Assembly (NCBI GenBank): GCA_009711705.1
Contig: VENG01000015.1
Span: 151,340 to 215,339 of the forward strand
Source: Bacillota bacterium
GTDB taxonomy: Bacteria; Bacillota; Desulfotomaculia; Desulfotomaculales; VENG01
Length of the DNA stretch: 64,000 nt
Reading direction: 5' to 3'
Below the pieces are notes generated by a model that had not been told where the DNA came from, did not search any database, and worked only from the letters and a program-made list of their open reading frames with translations. Below are positions 34,699-44,859 of this stretch, piece by piece. Made by a program: the position numbers and the translations under genes. The number at the start of each line of letters is the position of its first letter. The stretch's first letter is position 1.

Positions 34699-35781
34699 TT
34701 ATTTGCCCTCCCTCTGTTGCATTAAATCCATAAAATCATCGAAAAGGTAATCCGATTCTTGAGGCCCGGGAGAGGCCTCGGGGTGATATTGGATTGCCAT
34801 TATGGGTAAGTTATTGTGCCTGATCCCTTCTACGGTGTCATCATTTAAATTACGGTGTGTAACCGAAACATCCAATCCCTTTAAGCTCTCTTCATCTACG
34901 GAAAATCCGTGATTGTGTGATGTAATATAAACCTTTCCGGTAATTAAGTCCTTTACCGGGTGGTTTGCCCCGCGGTGTCCGAACTTCATTTTATAAGTTT
35001 TTGCGCCCAGGGCCAGAGCAATAACCTGATGTCCCAGACATATACCAAACATGGGCACTTTGCCCACAAGCTCCTTAGTTGTATCTATGGCATAAGGCAC
35101 ATTCGCCGGGTCGCCGGGCCCGTTGGATAAGAATACCCCGTGAGGATTAAGGTTCATAATCTCTTCCTTTTTGATGTACGGCGATACCACAACAATTTCA
35201 CAACGCCGCCCCTTTAGCCTGCGAATAATGTTTTGCTTGGACCCGAAGTCAACCAAAACCACTCTAGGCCCATCTCCGGATATAGTGTAAGATTCCTTTG
35301 CGGCCACTTCCGGCACCATTTCCTGCTCGCTAAAATCAGGACAGGTGCGTGCCTTTGCAATTAATTCCTCAATGTTCCCGGTTTCAGTACTGATCACGGC
35401 ACGCATAGTACCGAAATTGCGGAGGTGCCTGGTAAGAGCACGGGTATCTACCCCGGATATCCCTACAACTCCCTCTTTGGCTAAAAAATCTTCAATCCTG
35501 TAGCTGGCACGCCAGTTACTAGGGCGGTCACATTCCTCCCGAACCACAAACCCACGTACAAAGGAAGCTGCAGCCTCATAGTCAATTCTGTTAATACCAT
35601 AGTTACCTATGAGCGGGTAGGTCATTACAACAATCTGACCGCAATAAGAAGGATCGGTGAGAACCTCTTGGTACCCGGTCATACCTGTATTAAAAACCGC
35701 TTCTCCCCACCGTTCACCCTCTGCTCCGAAGGCCTTACCTTCAAAAAATGTTCCGTCTTCCAAGGCTAATATTGCCTTCAT
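34699..35781 (-). CDS. carA: Carbamoyl-phosphate synthase, small subunit
   Basis: CarA is the glutaminase that supplies ammonia to CarB. The class I amidotransferase site is intact: nucleophile in [13 protein letters not shown] near residue 240, histidine and glutamate in [10 protein letters not shown] near 336. N-terminal [15 protein letters not shown] and [13 protein letters not shown] match the family. The ATG at 35781, six bases after GGAGGTG, gives 360 residues; an earlier start would add three residues within the ribosome site. Confidence 0.96.
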   Translation of the reverse strand: MKAILALEDGTFFEGKAFGAEGERWGEAVFNTGMTGYQEVLTDPSYCGQIVVMTYPLIGNYGINRIDYEAAASFVRGFVVREECDRPSNWRASYRIEDFLAKEGVVGISGVDTRALTRHLRNFGTMRAVISTETGNIEELIAKARTCPDFSEQEMVPEVAAKESYTISGDGPRVVLVDFGSKQNIIRRLKGRRCEIVVVSPYIKKEEIMNLNPHGVFLSNGPGDPANVPYAIDTTKELVGKVPMFGICLGHQVIALALGAKTYKMKFGHRGANHPVKDLITGKVYITSHNHGFSVDEESLKGLDVSVTHRNLNDDTVEGIRHNNLPIMAIQYHPEASPGPQESDYLFDDFMDLMQQREGK

Positions 35782-35817
35782 AATACACACCTCCGCTGAA
35801 TTAATGTATCATTGAAA

Positions 35818-37080
35818 CTAAAATCTAGTCCCGTTTACCAGTGTCATTACCGGTTTTCCGGTCAACTTTCGGCCGGCAAAGGGTGTATTTTTGCCTTTAC
35901 TTGCAAACGATTCAGGGTTCACTTCCCATTCTTGCTGGGGTTCAATTATTGTAATATCTGCAGGTGCTCCCACTTCCAGACTTCCCGCAGGGACCCCCAG
36001 TATGCGTGCCGGGTTGAGGCTTAATTTGGCCACTGCCTGCTCCGCGGTCAAAAATCCGGGTAGCACTAACTGGCTCCATACTAACCCAACTGCGGTCTCC
36101 AGCCCTACCAAACCAAAGGGAGCCAAATCGTATTCTACATTTTTCTCTTCCTCCGTATGAGGCGCATGGTCAGTGGCAATCACATCAATTGTTCCGTCTG
36201 CCAACCCCGCTAAGATAGCCTCAACATCCTCAGCCGCCCGCAGTGGAGGGTTAACCTTGGTGGCTGTATCATAACCATGCACATAGTCATGGGTGAGAGT
36301 AAAATGGTGTGGCGTTGTCTCGGCCGTAACTTTAATCCCCCGGCTCTTTGCTTCCCGTATAATTTGCACTGATCCGGCAGTACTGACATGAGCAATATGA
36401 AGGCGGCACCCGGTTAACTGGGCCAGAATAACATCCCGGGCCACCATAACCTCTTCAGCGGCAGAAGGAATCCCTTTTAAACCAAGCATGGTGGAAATAG
36501 TTCCCTCATGCATAACTCCTCCCGCGAGACTGCTTTCTTCACAATGCGAAATGATTACGGCATCCAACATATGGGCATATTCCATGGCCCTGCGCATTAC
36601 TGCTGAATTGGATACAGGCTTGCCGTCATCTGAAAAAGCAACGGCACCCGCTTCCTTCAGCTCAGCCATTGGTGCCAATTCACTGCCCTCGCTGTTCTTG
36701 GTAATGGCCCCTACAGGATAAACCTTGGCATTTCCAGCTTCCTGGGCCCGGCCCAGTATATACCGGATAACAGGTGCATTATCTGCCACCGGATAAGTAT
36801 TGGGCATACAGGCAACTGAAGTAAAGCCACCCTTTAACGCTGCCAGAGTACCCGTTTGTACAGTTTCTTTAGCCTCAAAACCCGGTTCCCTGAGATGAAC
36901 ATGCATGTCCACTAAACCGGGGGTAACCAGCTTATCCGTGGCATCTAACACCTCTGCGTCCGTGGTGGTCAGGTTTTCGCCCACCAAAGCAATTTTTTCG
37001 TGTTCCACCAATATATCTTTAACTGTACGGGTTTCAGCGCACGGATCAATAATAATACCGTTTTTAATCAACAGGGACAT
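35818..37080 (-). CDS. pyrC: Dihydroorotase
   Basis: This amidohydrolase cyclises carbamoyl-aspartate to dihydroorotate. Zinc ligands appear in [10 protein letters not shown] near residue 57, ISHCEES near 176, LHIAHVST near 228 and IATDHAPHT near 302. It is the large class I form typical of Firmicutes and is metal-complete, so it should be active. The ATG at 37080 follows GGAGGAGG by eight bases; the in-frame ATG two codons earlier is too close. It overlaps the end of pyrB by 17 bases. Confidence 0.95.
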   Translation of the reverse strand: MSLLIKNGIIIDPCAETRTVKDILVEHEKIALVGENLTTTDAEVLDATDKLVTPGLVDMHVHLREPGFEAKETVQTGTLAALKGGFTSVACMPNTYPVADNAPVIRYILGRAQEAGNAKVYPVGAITKNSEGSELAPMAELKEAGAVAFSDDGKPVSNSAVMRRAMEYAHMLDAVIISHCEESSLAGGVMHEGTISTMLGLKGIPSAAEEVMVARDVILAQLTGCRLHIAHVSTAGSVQIIREAKSRGIKVTAETTPHHFTLTHDYVHGYDTATKVNPPLRAAEDVEAILAGLADGTIDVIATDHAPHTEEEKNVEYDLAPFGLVGLETAVGLVWSQLVLPGFLTAEQAVAKLSLNPARILGVPAGSLEVGAPADITIIEPQQEWEVNPESFASKGKNTPFAGRKLTGKPVMTLVNGTRF

Positions 37081-38005
37081 TTGCATCTCCTCCTCCAGCT
37101 AAGAGGTATAAAATGGCCATGCGTACCGCCACTCCATTAGTCACTTGCGTTTCTATCAGCGATTGCTGCCCGTCCGCTACCTCACCGGTTAGCTCCACAC
37201 CCCGGTTGATGGGACCCGGGTGCATTAACAATGCATCCGGGTCGGCCAGCCCAAGGCGCTTTCTGTTTATCCCGTACACGCTGGCATATTCTCTCAGACC
37301 CGGGAAAAGTCCCTGCTGCTGGCGCTCCCTTTGAATGCGCAATACAATAACAACATCAGCACCTTCCAGGGCATCTTCAACCTTATCAATAATCTTACAC
37401 CCCATAGTATCAATGCCGTGCGGGATCATAGTGGGAGGTCCACAGACCCTTACCCGTGCCCCCATTCTAGAAAACCCCCAAATATCTGACCGGGCAACCC
37501 TGCTGTGGGTAATATCTCCTATAATGGCCACCTCAAGTCCTTTTAAAGTACCTTTGGCCTCCCGCACAGTAAACATATCCAATAATGCCTGACTGGGATG
37601 CTCATGAGCTCCGTCTCCGGCATTAATCACCGAAGCGGAAACTGTACGAGCCATTAATTCCGCCGCACCAGCCATAGCATGTCGCACCACTATTATGTCC
37701 GCCCCCAGAGCTTTTACCGTTCGCGCAGTATCCACCAGGCTTTCACCTTTAACAACACTACTGGCAGATCCCGAGATGTTTACACTGTCCGCACTCAGAT
37801 ACTTGGCAGCAAGCTCAAAAGATGTACGGGTACGGGTGCTTGGTTCATAAAAAACATTTACTATGGTCCGTCCCCTGAGGGTAGGAACCTTCTTTAAAGG
37901 CCGGGATATTATTTCTTTCATTGGTAAGGCGGTATCTAAAATATATTCAATTTCAGATTCCGTTTTATGAAGTAACCCTAAAAGATCTTTTCCCTGCAGG
38001 GTCAA
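37064..38005 (-). CDS. pyrB: Aspartate carbamoyltransferase
   Basis: PyrB condenses carbamoyl phosphate with aspartate, the committed step. Carbamoyl-phosphate motif STRTRTSFE lies near residue 51, HPSQALLD near 130 and [10 protein letters not shown] near 266. The open frame extends upstream to 38149, across the attenuator, but those codons are leader RNA. The TTG at 38005, eight bases after AAGGGGGG and giving MTLQGKDLL, yields the normal 313 residues. No regulatory subunit gene (pyrI) is adjacent. Confidence 0.95.
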   Translation of the reverse strand: MTLQGKDLLGLLHKTESEIEYILDTALPMKEIISRPLKKVPTLRGRTIVNVFYEPSTRTRTSFELAAKYLSADSVNISGSASSVVKGESLVDTARTVKALGADIIVVRHAMAGAAELMARTVSASVINAGDGAHEHPSQALLDMFTVREAKGTLKGLEVAIIGDITHSRVARSDIWGFSRMGARVRVCGPPTMIPHGIDTMGCKIIDKVEDALEGADVVIVLRIQRERQQQGLFPGLREYASVYGINRKRLGLADPDALLMHPGPINRGVELTGEVADGQQSLIETQVTNGVAVRMAILYLLAGGGDANVPVD

Positions 38006-38043
38006 ATCAATTACCCCCCTTATAATTTTCAAAAAAAAAGCAT

Positions 38044-38076
38044 AAAAAACTCGCATCGGTGAGAACCCGAAGCGAG
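38044..38076 (-). terminator. PyrR-controlled attenuator terminator before pyrB
   Basis: Minus-strand CTCGCTTCGG...CCGATGCGAG (38050-38076) is followed by TTTTTT (38044-38049). It belongs to the pyrR-pyrB attenuator; PyrR bound to UMP should favour this hairpin. Confidence 0.85.
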
Positions 38077-38111
38077 GCGGCAAAGAGAAATAAAACTGAA
38101 CCCTCCCCTTG

Positions 38112-38130
38112 CCGGCCTCTCGGGACCCCC
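38112..38130 (-). promoter_or_regulatory. PyrR-binding loop before pyrB
   Basis: GTCCCGAGAGGCC (minus strand, core 38116-38126) fits the PyrR anti-antiterminator consensus ARUCCNGNGAGGYU, 35 bases ahead of the terminator. Confidence 0.85.
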
Positions 38131-38149
38131 TTAAAAGGATGGTGCTCAA

Positions 38150-38728
<579 letters not shown>

Positions 38729-38733
38729 TCATT

Positions 38734-38761
38734 AAAAAACCTGCTTACACCGGTAAGCAGG
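38734..38761 (-). terminator. PyrR-controlled terminator in the pyrR leader
   Basis: CCTGCTTACCGGTGTAAGCAGG (38740-38761, minus strand) followed by TTTTTT (38734-38739): an intrinsic terminator just ahead of pyrR. Confidence 0.92.
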
Positions 38762-38810
38762 ACATAGAATGGTCGTAGATCAGATAAAATACCACTATGA
38801 ACCCTTACCA

Positions 38811-38825
38811 GCCTCACGGGACCGA
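38811..38825 (-). promoter_or_regulatory. PyrR-binding loop in the pyrR leader
   Basis: GGTCCCGTGAGGC (minus strand, core 38812-38822) matches the PyrR consensus and precedes the terminator by about 50 bases. Confidence 0.88.
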
Positions 38826-38851
38826 TTTCAAGGTCTTTGGTTTCTTGTTAG

Positions 38852-38880
38852 ATAGTATCAAATCATGGTTGTGCAGTCAA
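38852..38880 (-). promoter_or_regulatory. Sigma-A promoter of the pyr operon
   Basis: Minus-strand TTGACT (38875-38880), a 17-bp spacer and TACTAT (38852-38857). It lies between yqhV and the PyrR loop, so the operon starts here. Confidence 0.75.
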
Positions 38881-38922
38881 CAATTTTCTGCCTGCTTTTA
38901 TAAATTATCATGACCCGCAAGG

Positions 38923-39198
38923 TTACATCTTATGTATGCCCATAAAAATTAGTCCCACTCCGGTGACAATCATGACCATAGAAGCAGGGGAAACCTTTCC
39001 GGCCAGTCCTACCAAACCCAAGGTAGTAACAGTAATCAGGATAGTTGGTCCGACAAGTGCTAAAACTGAATTTATCTTGAAAGCCGTCTCCACACGACCA
39101 AAATACAACATCAACAGGGCGGCAGTAAATTCGATGCTTGCCGATAATATACGCACCGCGGCCATTGAAAAAACTATTTTGTCAAAAACATGAAACAT
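38923..39198 (-). CDS. yqhV: YqhV-family membrane protein (DUF2619)
   Basis: A 91-residue integral membrane protein of unknown role, with three hydrophobic segments: AAVRILSASIEFTAALLMLYF, NSVLALVGPTILITVTTLGLVGLA and MVMIVTGVGLIFMG. The family is found in spore formers. The open frame runs upstream to 39447, but the ATG at 39198 lies seven bases after GGGGGG and fits the family N-terminus. It is independent of pyrR, whose promoter starts after this stop. Confidence 0.85.
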   Translation of the reverse strand: MFHVFDKIVFSMAAVRILSASIEFTAALLMLYFGRVETAFKINSVLALVGPTILITVTTLGLVGLAGKVSPASMVMIVTGVGLIFMGIHKM

Positions 39199-39328
39199 TA
39201 AATATCCCCCCAAACCCGCCAGATTTAAAAAATTTTGCTTTAATCTACTTATGCCCGGGGAAGATTTTAAATGCATACCCTTTGATGACAGGAGATAAAA
39301 TATATGTGCTTGGAAAGGACGTGAGGAT

Positions 39329-40633
39329 GTGGAAAAACGCGCCGGGGCAGCAGTACTGGCTGCCATCTCAGGAGTTCCCTTTATAATGGTACTGGGCAAT
39401 TCAATGATCATACCGGTTCTGCCACAGATTAAAGAGGCCCTTGACATCAGCCAATTTAAAGTAAGTTTGATTATTACACTCTTCTCGGTACCCGCAGGAA
39501 TAATTATTCCCTTTGCCGGCTTTTTGTCAGACCGTTTCGGCAGAAAAAAAGTGATTATTCCCGGGCTGGTTTTATATGGACTGGGCGGAATAGTGGCCGG
39601 GGTGTCATATTGGATATTGGGGCAAAATTCCTACGCCCTGCTGATTGCCGGGCGAATCCTGCAGGGCTTTGGGGCGGCAGGAACTGCCCCCATTGCCATG
39701 GCCCTCACCGGAGACATTTTTACCGGCAAAGAACGCAGCAGGTCCCTAGGTATTATCGAGGCTGCCAACGGTTTTGGAAAGGTCGCCAGCCCTATTCTGG
39801 GTGCGTTGATCGGACTAATCACCTGGTTTGCCACATTTCTCTTTTTCCCTATACTAATTGTCCCGGTACTCATTGGGTTATGGCTATTGGTCAAGGAACC
39901 ACAAGGCAACCAATCAGACATGGCCATTGGACAGTATATAAAATCCTTTGTAAAAGTATTCGAACAAAAAGCCGGTATGCTGATAGCATGTTTTGTCGCC
40001 GGCATGACCGCCCTGTTACTGCTCTTCGGAGTTCTATTTTTTCTCAGCGACTACCTGGAAAAGACATATGGGCTGACTGGTGTAATCAAAGGTGCGGCAC
40101 TTGCGGTCCCGGTTCTTTTTATGAGTTCTTCTTCTTTTGTCACGGGCATGGTCATTAAAAGAAAAGTTGTTTTAATGAAATGGCTTGTTGTTATTGGGCT
40201 CACATTGATTGCCCTATCACTGGGGCTGCTTGGCGCATTCCAAAACACCTATCTTTTCTTTGGCATGATTTCCCTGGCCGGTATAGGAACCGGACTTGTC
40301 TTACCCTGCTTGAATACCTTAATAACCAGTGCTGTCAAATCAGAACGACGGGGGTTAATTACTTCACTCTATGGAAGCGTGCGTTTTTTCGGTGTTGCCG
40401 CGGGACCGCCTATATTTGGCCTTCTGATGGGGCTGGGTAGGACACCAATGTTTTGGACAGCTACTGGATTGGCAATTGCTGCCGCCATAGTCTCTTTGGT
40501 TTTAATACGCGCCTCTGAAATCACAAAAGCCGGTGAGTATCCAAAGGTTGAAGAAGTGGCCCGGGAATTACCGGTGATCATTCCCGAATTCATTTTTCAG
40601 CCGGCCCGCAAGCCGGAACCGGATCCTAAATAA
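39329..40633 (+). CDS. Major facilitator superfamily transporter
   Basis: A 434-residue exporter-like membrane protein with twelve predicted helices. The loop 2-3 motif is GFLSDRFGRKKVIIPG near residue 68, and GRILQGFGAAGTAPIAMALTGDIF near 108 resembles motif C of drug/H+ antiporters. Start is GTG behind GGAC/GAGG. It is convergent with the HMA-like gene; the two share a hairpin. Substrate unknown. Confidence 0.9.
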   Translation: MEKRAGAAVLAAISGVPFIMVLGNSMIIPVLPQIKEALDISQFKVSLIITLFSVPAGIIIPFAGFLSDRFGRKKVIIPGLVLYGLGGIVAGVSYWILGQNSYALLIAGRILQGFGAAGTAPIAMALTGDIFTGKERSRSLGIIEAANGFGKVASPILGALIGLITWFATFLFFPILIVPVLIGLWLLVKEPQGNQSDMAIGQYIKSFVKVFEQKAGMLIACFVAGMTALLLLFGVLFFLSDYLEKTYGLTGVIKGAALAVPVLFMSSSSFVTGMVIKRKVVLMKWLVVIGLTLIALSLGLLGAFQNTYLFFGMISLAGIGTGLVLPCLNTLITSAVKSERRGLITSLYGSVRFFGVAAGPPIFGLLMGLGRTPMFWTATGLAIAAAIVSLVLIRASEITKAGEYPKVEEVARELPVIIPEFIFQPARKPEPDPK

Positions 40634-40636
40634 GTT

Positions 40637-40664
40637 AAACCCGTAGTTTAAAAACTACGGGTTT
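40637..40664. terminator. Bidirectional terminator hairpin
   Basis: AAACCCGTAGTTT-AA-AAACTACGGGTTT between two convergent genes. The stop codon of the HMA-like gene (40655-40657) lies inside the right arm. Confidence 0.7.
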
Positions 40665-40873
40665 AATACGGAAACTTGATAATTCCCCTTGGCAATTTCA
40701 CTTTTCAGATCTTCCAGCAAAATGTTTCTCGGGTCATAATCCACTCGTACAAGCTGGGAACTTGTATCCACCGCGATATCCAATACTCCTGAATACTTGT
40801 GCAAAGCATTCATTACGTTTACTTTATCCTCCTCACTGCACATGTTGCTGATTTTAAATGTTGTGAATTCCAC
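40655..40873 (-). CDS. HMA-like protein lacking the metal-binding CxxC
   Basis: A 72-residue protein with the beta-alpha-beta-beta-alpha-beta pattern of heavy-metal-associated domains: FKISNM, then a helix, VLDIAVDTSSQLVRVDYD and a final helix with IAKGNYQVS. Where copper chaperones have GMxCxxC, it has NMCSEED, so only one cysteine remains. It may bind another ligand or a protein. It is last in a run with the flavoprotein and DUF362 genes. Confidence 0.7.
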   Translation of the reverse strand: MEFTTFKISNMCSEEDKVNVMNALHKYSGVLDIAVDTSSQLVRVDYDPRNILLEDLKSEIAKGNYQVSVLNP

Positions 40874-40931
40874 TACTAATCACCTCGCAAAAGAATGCCT
40901 ACCATAACTTTAACCTATAATATATCTTTGA

Positions 40932-42524
40932 TTAGTATTCACTATTCATTATGGAATCCGCACGATAATGAGCCCCTTTGCTTTCCTCCCGTTGTAAAGC
41001 CGCTTGTGAGATCAGATAACCGCTGAGTAGCATTAATTTTACTTGGTGGTAATCAAGCAACTGCCGGTAATCGTGAGGTTCGGTTTGGTTTATCCTTTCT
41101 TGCATGATTTCAATTTCATTTAAGGCTTTCTGAAGCCCTGCCTTATACCTTACCACACTCACGTGCCTTCCCATTAACCGGCACAGCTCTTGCGTGATGA
41201 GCCGAAAAGCATTACTTTCGTGGTGGGCAGGCAAGAATTCGCTAAACTGTTGTTTTTTGCATTGTAACTGTACTGACTGATTTTCATCGCATTTTCCCGA
41301 GCGATGGCGTAAGACTTCGGCAGCGGCATGTTTTCCGGCGCGTAGCCCAAAAACCACTGCTTCTGTAAGAGCATTGGCAGCCAAACGATTAGCCCCATGC
41401 ACACCTCCGGCAACTTCCCCGCAGGCATACAGTCCCGGCAAAGTTGTGTTGCAGTGGTCATCGATAACAACACCACCCATTTCAAAATGGGCGGCCGGGG
41501 CTACTTCCACTTTGAGCTTCCCTTGCAGATAATCCTTTATATCAGCATATTTCGATGCCATAAAACCCGGTTCCACACCACCAAAGTCCATAAAAACAGC
41601 TTTTCGGCCCGTACCTCGCCCGGCATTAATTTCAGAAAAACTGGCTTGCGCCATAACATCCCTTGTGGCCATATTCCCCTGCACAGAGTATTGATACATG
41701 TATTGTTCACCGAAATTGTTCGTTAATATGGCCCCGTCATAGAAGGGCGCTGTAGATAAAACCAATCTTGGGCTATCAATAGTCACACAGGGATGAAATT
41801 GGATAAACTCCAAATCTTTGAGTTTGGCCCCGGCCTCACTGGCCAATGCATACCCGTCTCCGGTGACATCCGCCGTGTTGGTGGTAAAAGGGTAGAGCGA
41901 ACCCGCGCCGCCACAGGCTAAAATAACGCCACGGGAATTTATGGTAAAAGCCCTTTCCCGCCGCCGGTCTAAACCGCAAGCACCTATTATTTCTCCACCT
42001 TTATTGAGTAAGGAAGTAATAAGCACATTTTCCAACATCTCTATACCCTGTTTTTTTGCTTCCTGCGTTAACGGCCCGGTTATAGCCAGTCCCGGAGTCT
42101 TCTGCGACTTTAATGCGCTTCCGTCCACCGTCAAAACTCTTTTGGCGCTATGTCCGGGCGAACCTTTGACAATAACATGTCCTTCTTCGCATAAAAATGG
42201 CACCCGGTGTTGCATAAGCCAGTTTACTGCCTCTGGTGCCTCCCCTGCCAGCACAGCTACCAGTTTCTCATCATTGAGGTAATCACCTCCGGCCATGGTG
42301 TCCTTAATATGCCGGGCAATGGAATCTTTATTTCCCTTATTATCCAATACAGCAGCTATACTGTTGCGAGCCATGATAGTGTTACCGCTACGCCCGATTT
42401 TCCCTTTGGCTGCAACAATAACTTTGCATCCTGCCTGCCTTGCTTGGAGCGCCGCAGACAGTCCGGCTAAACCACCGCCGATTACTAAGATATCCGCATG
42501 TAAATCAAGTAGTTCCATGAACAA
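40932..42524 (-). CDS. FAD-dependent oxidoreductase, fumarate reductase/L-aspartate oxidase type
   Basis: A 530-residue flavoprotein with the FAD site VIGGGLAGLSAALQA near residue 16, substrate-domain HPCVTIDSPRL near 260, and HGANRLAANALTEAVVFG near 391, the segment that binds FAD in succinate dehydrogenase/fumarate reductase A subunits. A C-terminal helical domain covers about 420-520. No iron-sulfur or membrane partner is adjacent, so it could be an L-aspartate oxidase or an adenylylsulfate-reductase-like enzyme rather than a respiratory complex. The TTG at 42524 suits the GAGG better than the ATG two codons on. Confidence 0.85.
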   Translation of the reverse strand: MFMELLDLHADILVIGGGLAGLSAALQARQAGCKVIVAAKGKIGRSGNTIMARNSIAAVLDNKGNKDSIARHIKDTMAGGDYLNDEKLVAVLAGEAPEAVNWLMQHRVPFLCEEGHVIVKGSPGHSAKRVLTVDGSALKSQKTPGLAITGPLTQEAKKQGIEMLENVLITSLLNKGGEIIGACGLDRRRERAFTINSRGVILACGGAGSLYPFTTNTADVTGDGYALASEAGAKLKDLEFIQFHPCVTIDSPRLVLSTAPFYDGAILTNNFGEQYMYQYSVQGNMATRDVMAQASFSEINAGRGTGRKAVFMDFGGVEPGFMASKYADIKDYLQGKLKVEVAPAAHFEMGGVVIDDHCNTTLPGLYACGEVAGGVHGANRLAANALTEAVVFGLRAGKHAAAEVLRHRSGKCDENQSVQLQCKKQQFSEFLPAHHESNAFRLITQELCRLMGRHVSVVRYKAGLQKALNEIEIMQERINQTEPHDYRQLLDYHQVKLMLLSGYLISQAALQREESKGAHYRADSIMNSEY

Positions 42525-42551
42525 TCTTCACCTCACTCAAACCACCAAAGA

Positions 42552-43760
42552 CTATGTACCTCCCAAAAGCCCCAGGCGATACAATACTTTACCTGTTAAA
42601 CCGTACTTTAAATCAACCGCCGCTTCCGGACACATTTCGTGGCAACAGTAACACCGTATACAGGCCCGGTCTCTTACGACAGCTTTGCCTTTGAAAATGG
42701 TTACAGCCTTTTGTGGGCACACCCTGGAACATGTAGCACACCCCGTACAGCGATTACCATCAGGCACGGGGCGGGGAGTAAGCGCCTGCTTTGCGACAGG
42801 GGACCAAATACGCTTAAACCACGGCAGCCGGTCCAACCCCCTGGCATCGCGGGCCACATGAGAGGGCCTTTTAAACCCTTCTACCACCACATTTTCCAGA
42901 GGTTCACCCACAACTTCCAAACTATCATTGTTCCCGTCAATGTTCCCGTCAACGTTGCCGTCCCACCATCCCCTGTCGGCTGCAACTCTTAACATGGGGA
43001 CTTCCAAAGGGTTAATGCCTATAATCTTACAGGCTGCGGCATCCATGGCCACAGGGTCGCTTGCCCCCAGAACAACTCCCACCGACCGTGGCTGACCGTG
43101 CAGCCCAGGACCGTCACCCTCAAGAGCCAATATACCGTCCATAATGAATAATGCCGGCTGCACAGCCCCAATGATATCCAAAAGCATTTCCGCAAACTGT
43201 TCTCCGGTTTGCAGTTTGGCATGGTAACCGGCTTTGGAAAAGCCAGGAATAACTCCGAAAAGGATTTTTGTCGCCCCGGTAAAAGTAGTAAACATATGGG
43301 TTTTCAGTTTGGGAACCGCGATGACCACATCAGCATCCAAAACAGGCTTAATAACTTCGAAGCGTTTAATTATTTTCCCACTGTTATAACTTAGCCCGGC
43401 AACAGATGTGTCCCAATTGAGCTCAAACACGCCTTGCTTTTCCGGTTCAAGAAAACCCGCTGCCCGGTAAACCCTCTTTAAACCTCCCGTTGTATATGGC
43501 ACCGGACCGGGACTATCCGCCACCAGAGGGTGTGCGCCAGCCTCACGAACCAGTTCGGCAAGAGCACTGACTACTGCAGGATGGGTAGTTACCGCCTTTT
43601 CCGGCGGAGTACCGGCAAGCAAATTAATCTTCAAAAGCACCTTTTGCCCGGGGTAAACAAACTTTTTGATACCACCCAAATTGTCAACACATGTTCTTAC
43701 CGAATGCTTTACTAGTTCTAATTCATAGTTACTGCAGGAAACGATACTTACTTTACTCAA
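42552..43760 (-). CDS. DUF362 protein with two C-terminal [4Fe-4S] motifs
   Basis: A 402-residue iron-sulfur protein of unknown reaction. DUF362 covers about residues 1-290 (PGQKVLLKINLL, PLVADSPGP, PKLKTHMFTTFTGATKILFGVIPG). The C-terminus has two ferredoxin clusters, CTGCATCSRVCP near 340 and CIRCYCCHEMCP near 368. TTG at 43760 is six bases after GGAGG. DUF362 proteins are common in anaerobes and often lie by redox enzymes; the flavoprotein is 27 bp downstream, so electron transfer between them is plausible. Confidence 0.88.
   Translation of the reverse strand: MSKVSIVSCSNYELELVKHSVRTCVDNLGGIKKFVYPGQKVLLKINLLAGTPPEKAVTTHPAVVSALAELVREAGAHPLVADSPGPVPYTTGGLKRVYRAAGFLEPEKQGVFELNWDTSVAGLSYNSGKIIKRFEVIKPVLDADVVIAVPKLKTHMFTTFTGATKILFGVIPGFSKAGYHAKLQTGEQFAEMLLDIIGAVQPALFIMDGILALEGDGPGLHGQPRSVGVVLGASDPVAMDAAACKIIGINPLEVPMLRVAADRGWWDGNVDGNIDGNNDSLEVVGEPLENVVVEGFKRPSHVARDARGLDRLPWFKRIWSPVAKQALTPRPVPDGNRCTGCATCSRVCPQKAVTIFKGKAVVRDRACIRCYCCHEMCPEAAVDLKYGLTGKVLYRLGLLGGT
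42930..42962. repeat. 12-bp tandem repeat inside the DUF362 gene
   Basis: Three units of a 12-base repeat (GTTCCCGTCAAT-like) encode DGN-V, DGN-I and DGN-N in a flexible loop near residue 268 of the protein. Slippage would add or remove four residues without a frameshift. Confidence 0.75.
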
Positions 43761-43884
43761 CACAAACCTCCACAATTACAGGTTAAAATACTTTTTATCT
43801 TCGCAAAATGTTGCAGTGATGTTATTATTATTCAGGGTTATTATTTATCAATTATAACGATTAGCTTACAGGAGATGTGACCAG

Positions 43885-44571
43885 GTGTTAAAGCTGAAAT
43901 TTATTAACCGAAAAAACATCTATCTATCATTACTTCTAACCTTTTTATTAATTGCCGGTGTAATAATAATCGACCGGTATGTTGCGATAAAGGGTAATCA
44001 ATATGTGATTAACCCCGAAAGTACATCACCGGCCCAAGCGGCAATAGTTTTGGGAGCATATGTTTTGCCGGATGGTACGCCGTGTCAAATGCTCCGGGAC
44101 CGCATTAAAACCGCTGTGGAACTTTACAACAACAAAAAGGTGCAAAAGATAATAATGACCGGTGACCATGGCACGGAAGATTATGATGAAGTAAACTACA
44201 TGCGTATTTATGCTGAAAAGCTCGGGGTGCCAACAGAAGACATTTTCATGGACCATGCCGGGTTTTCCACTTACGACAGCATGTATAGGGCTAAAGAGAT
44301 TTTTTTGGTTAATTCAGCGGTGGTCATTACTCAGGCCTTTCACCTGCCTCGTGCTGTATATACTGCCCGGGCCCTCGGCATTCAGGCAGCCGGGGTAAAG
44401 GCAGACAAGCACCAATATGCTTACGCGGATTACTACGACTTCCGGGAAATACCGGCCCGTATCAAAGCTTTTTCCCAATTACACCTTTTACATTCCAAAC
44501 CCCGTTTCCTGGGTGAGTCTATCCCCGTTACCGGTGACGGGCGGCTTACGCATGACAAATTCAAATCCTAA
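43885..44571 (+). CDS. SanA/YdcF-like DUF218 membrane-anchored protein
   Basis: A 228-residue protein with one N-terminal helix (about 10-30) and an extracytoplasmic DUF218 domain: AIVLGAYVLPDGTPC near residue 52, MTGDHGTEDYDEVNYM near 91 and VVITQAFHLPRAVYTARALG near 150. SanA affects envelope permeability and vancomycin tolerance in enterics; here the role is inferred only. GTG start after AGGAGAT. It stands alone between two other genes. Confidence 0.85.
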   Translation: MLKLKFINRKNIYLSLLLTFLLIAGVIIIDRYVAIKGNQYVINPESTSPAQAAIVLGAYVLPDGTPCQMLRDRIKTAVELYNNKKVQKIIMTGDHGTEDYDEVNYMRIYAEKLGVPTEDIFMDHAGFSTYDSMYRAKEIFLVNSAVVITQAFHLPRAVYTARALGIQAAGVKADKHQYAYADYYDFREIPARIKAFSQLHLLHSKPRFLGESIPVTGDGRLTHDKFKS

Positions 44572-44859
44572 CCAACTTATTTCAATCTAGTAAATTATGT
44601 CTCTCCGGTGTGCCATCGCCATAATTTTGCCACCACCGAACGAGGTTTATTTTCCGCATATTTGCGGAACCTGCATCTATGACAGTTTGAAGCATATTAC
44701 CACCACCTAATTGTAATTATTATTATAAACTTATTCACTCAATTCTTTCACTACGGGAAAGGATTTACAAGATTACTGTCTAAAATAATATTCAAGAAAA
44801 GAGAATATTAAATCTTTTACTAAAGTGTTAGTATCAAATTTCATTCAGGAGGGCTTGTC

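Noticed and set aside
38006..38149. N-terminal extension of pyrB
   Set aside because: Covers the PyrR loop and terminator; TTG at 38005 has the ribosome site and fits family length.
42930..42965. Short regular repeats considered as a CRISPR array
   Set aside because: Three 12-bp units, in frame, within a coding sequence and without spacers; it is a coding tandem repeat.
44655..44680. TTCCGCATATTTGCGGAA palindrome between the SanA-like and acyl-CoA synthetase genes
   Set aside because: No T-run and no promoter relation; could be an operator or chance, and nothing else supports it.
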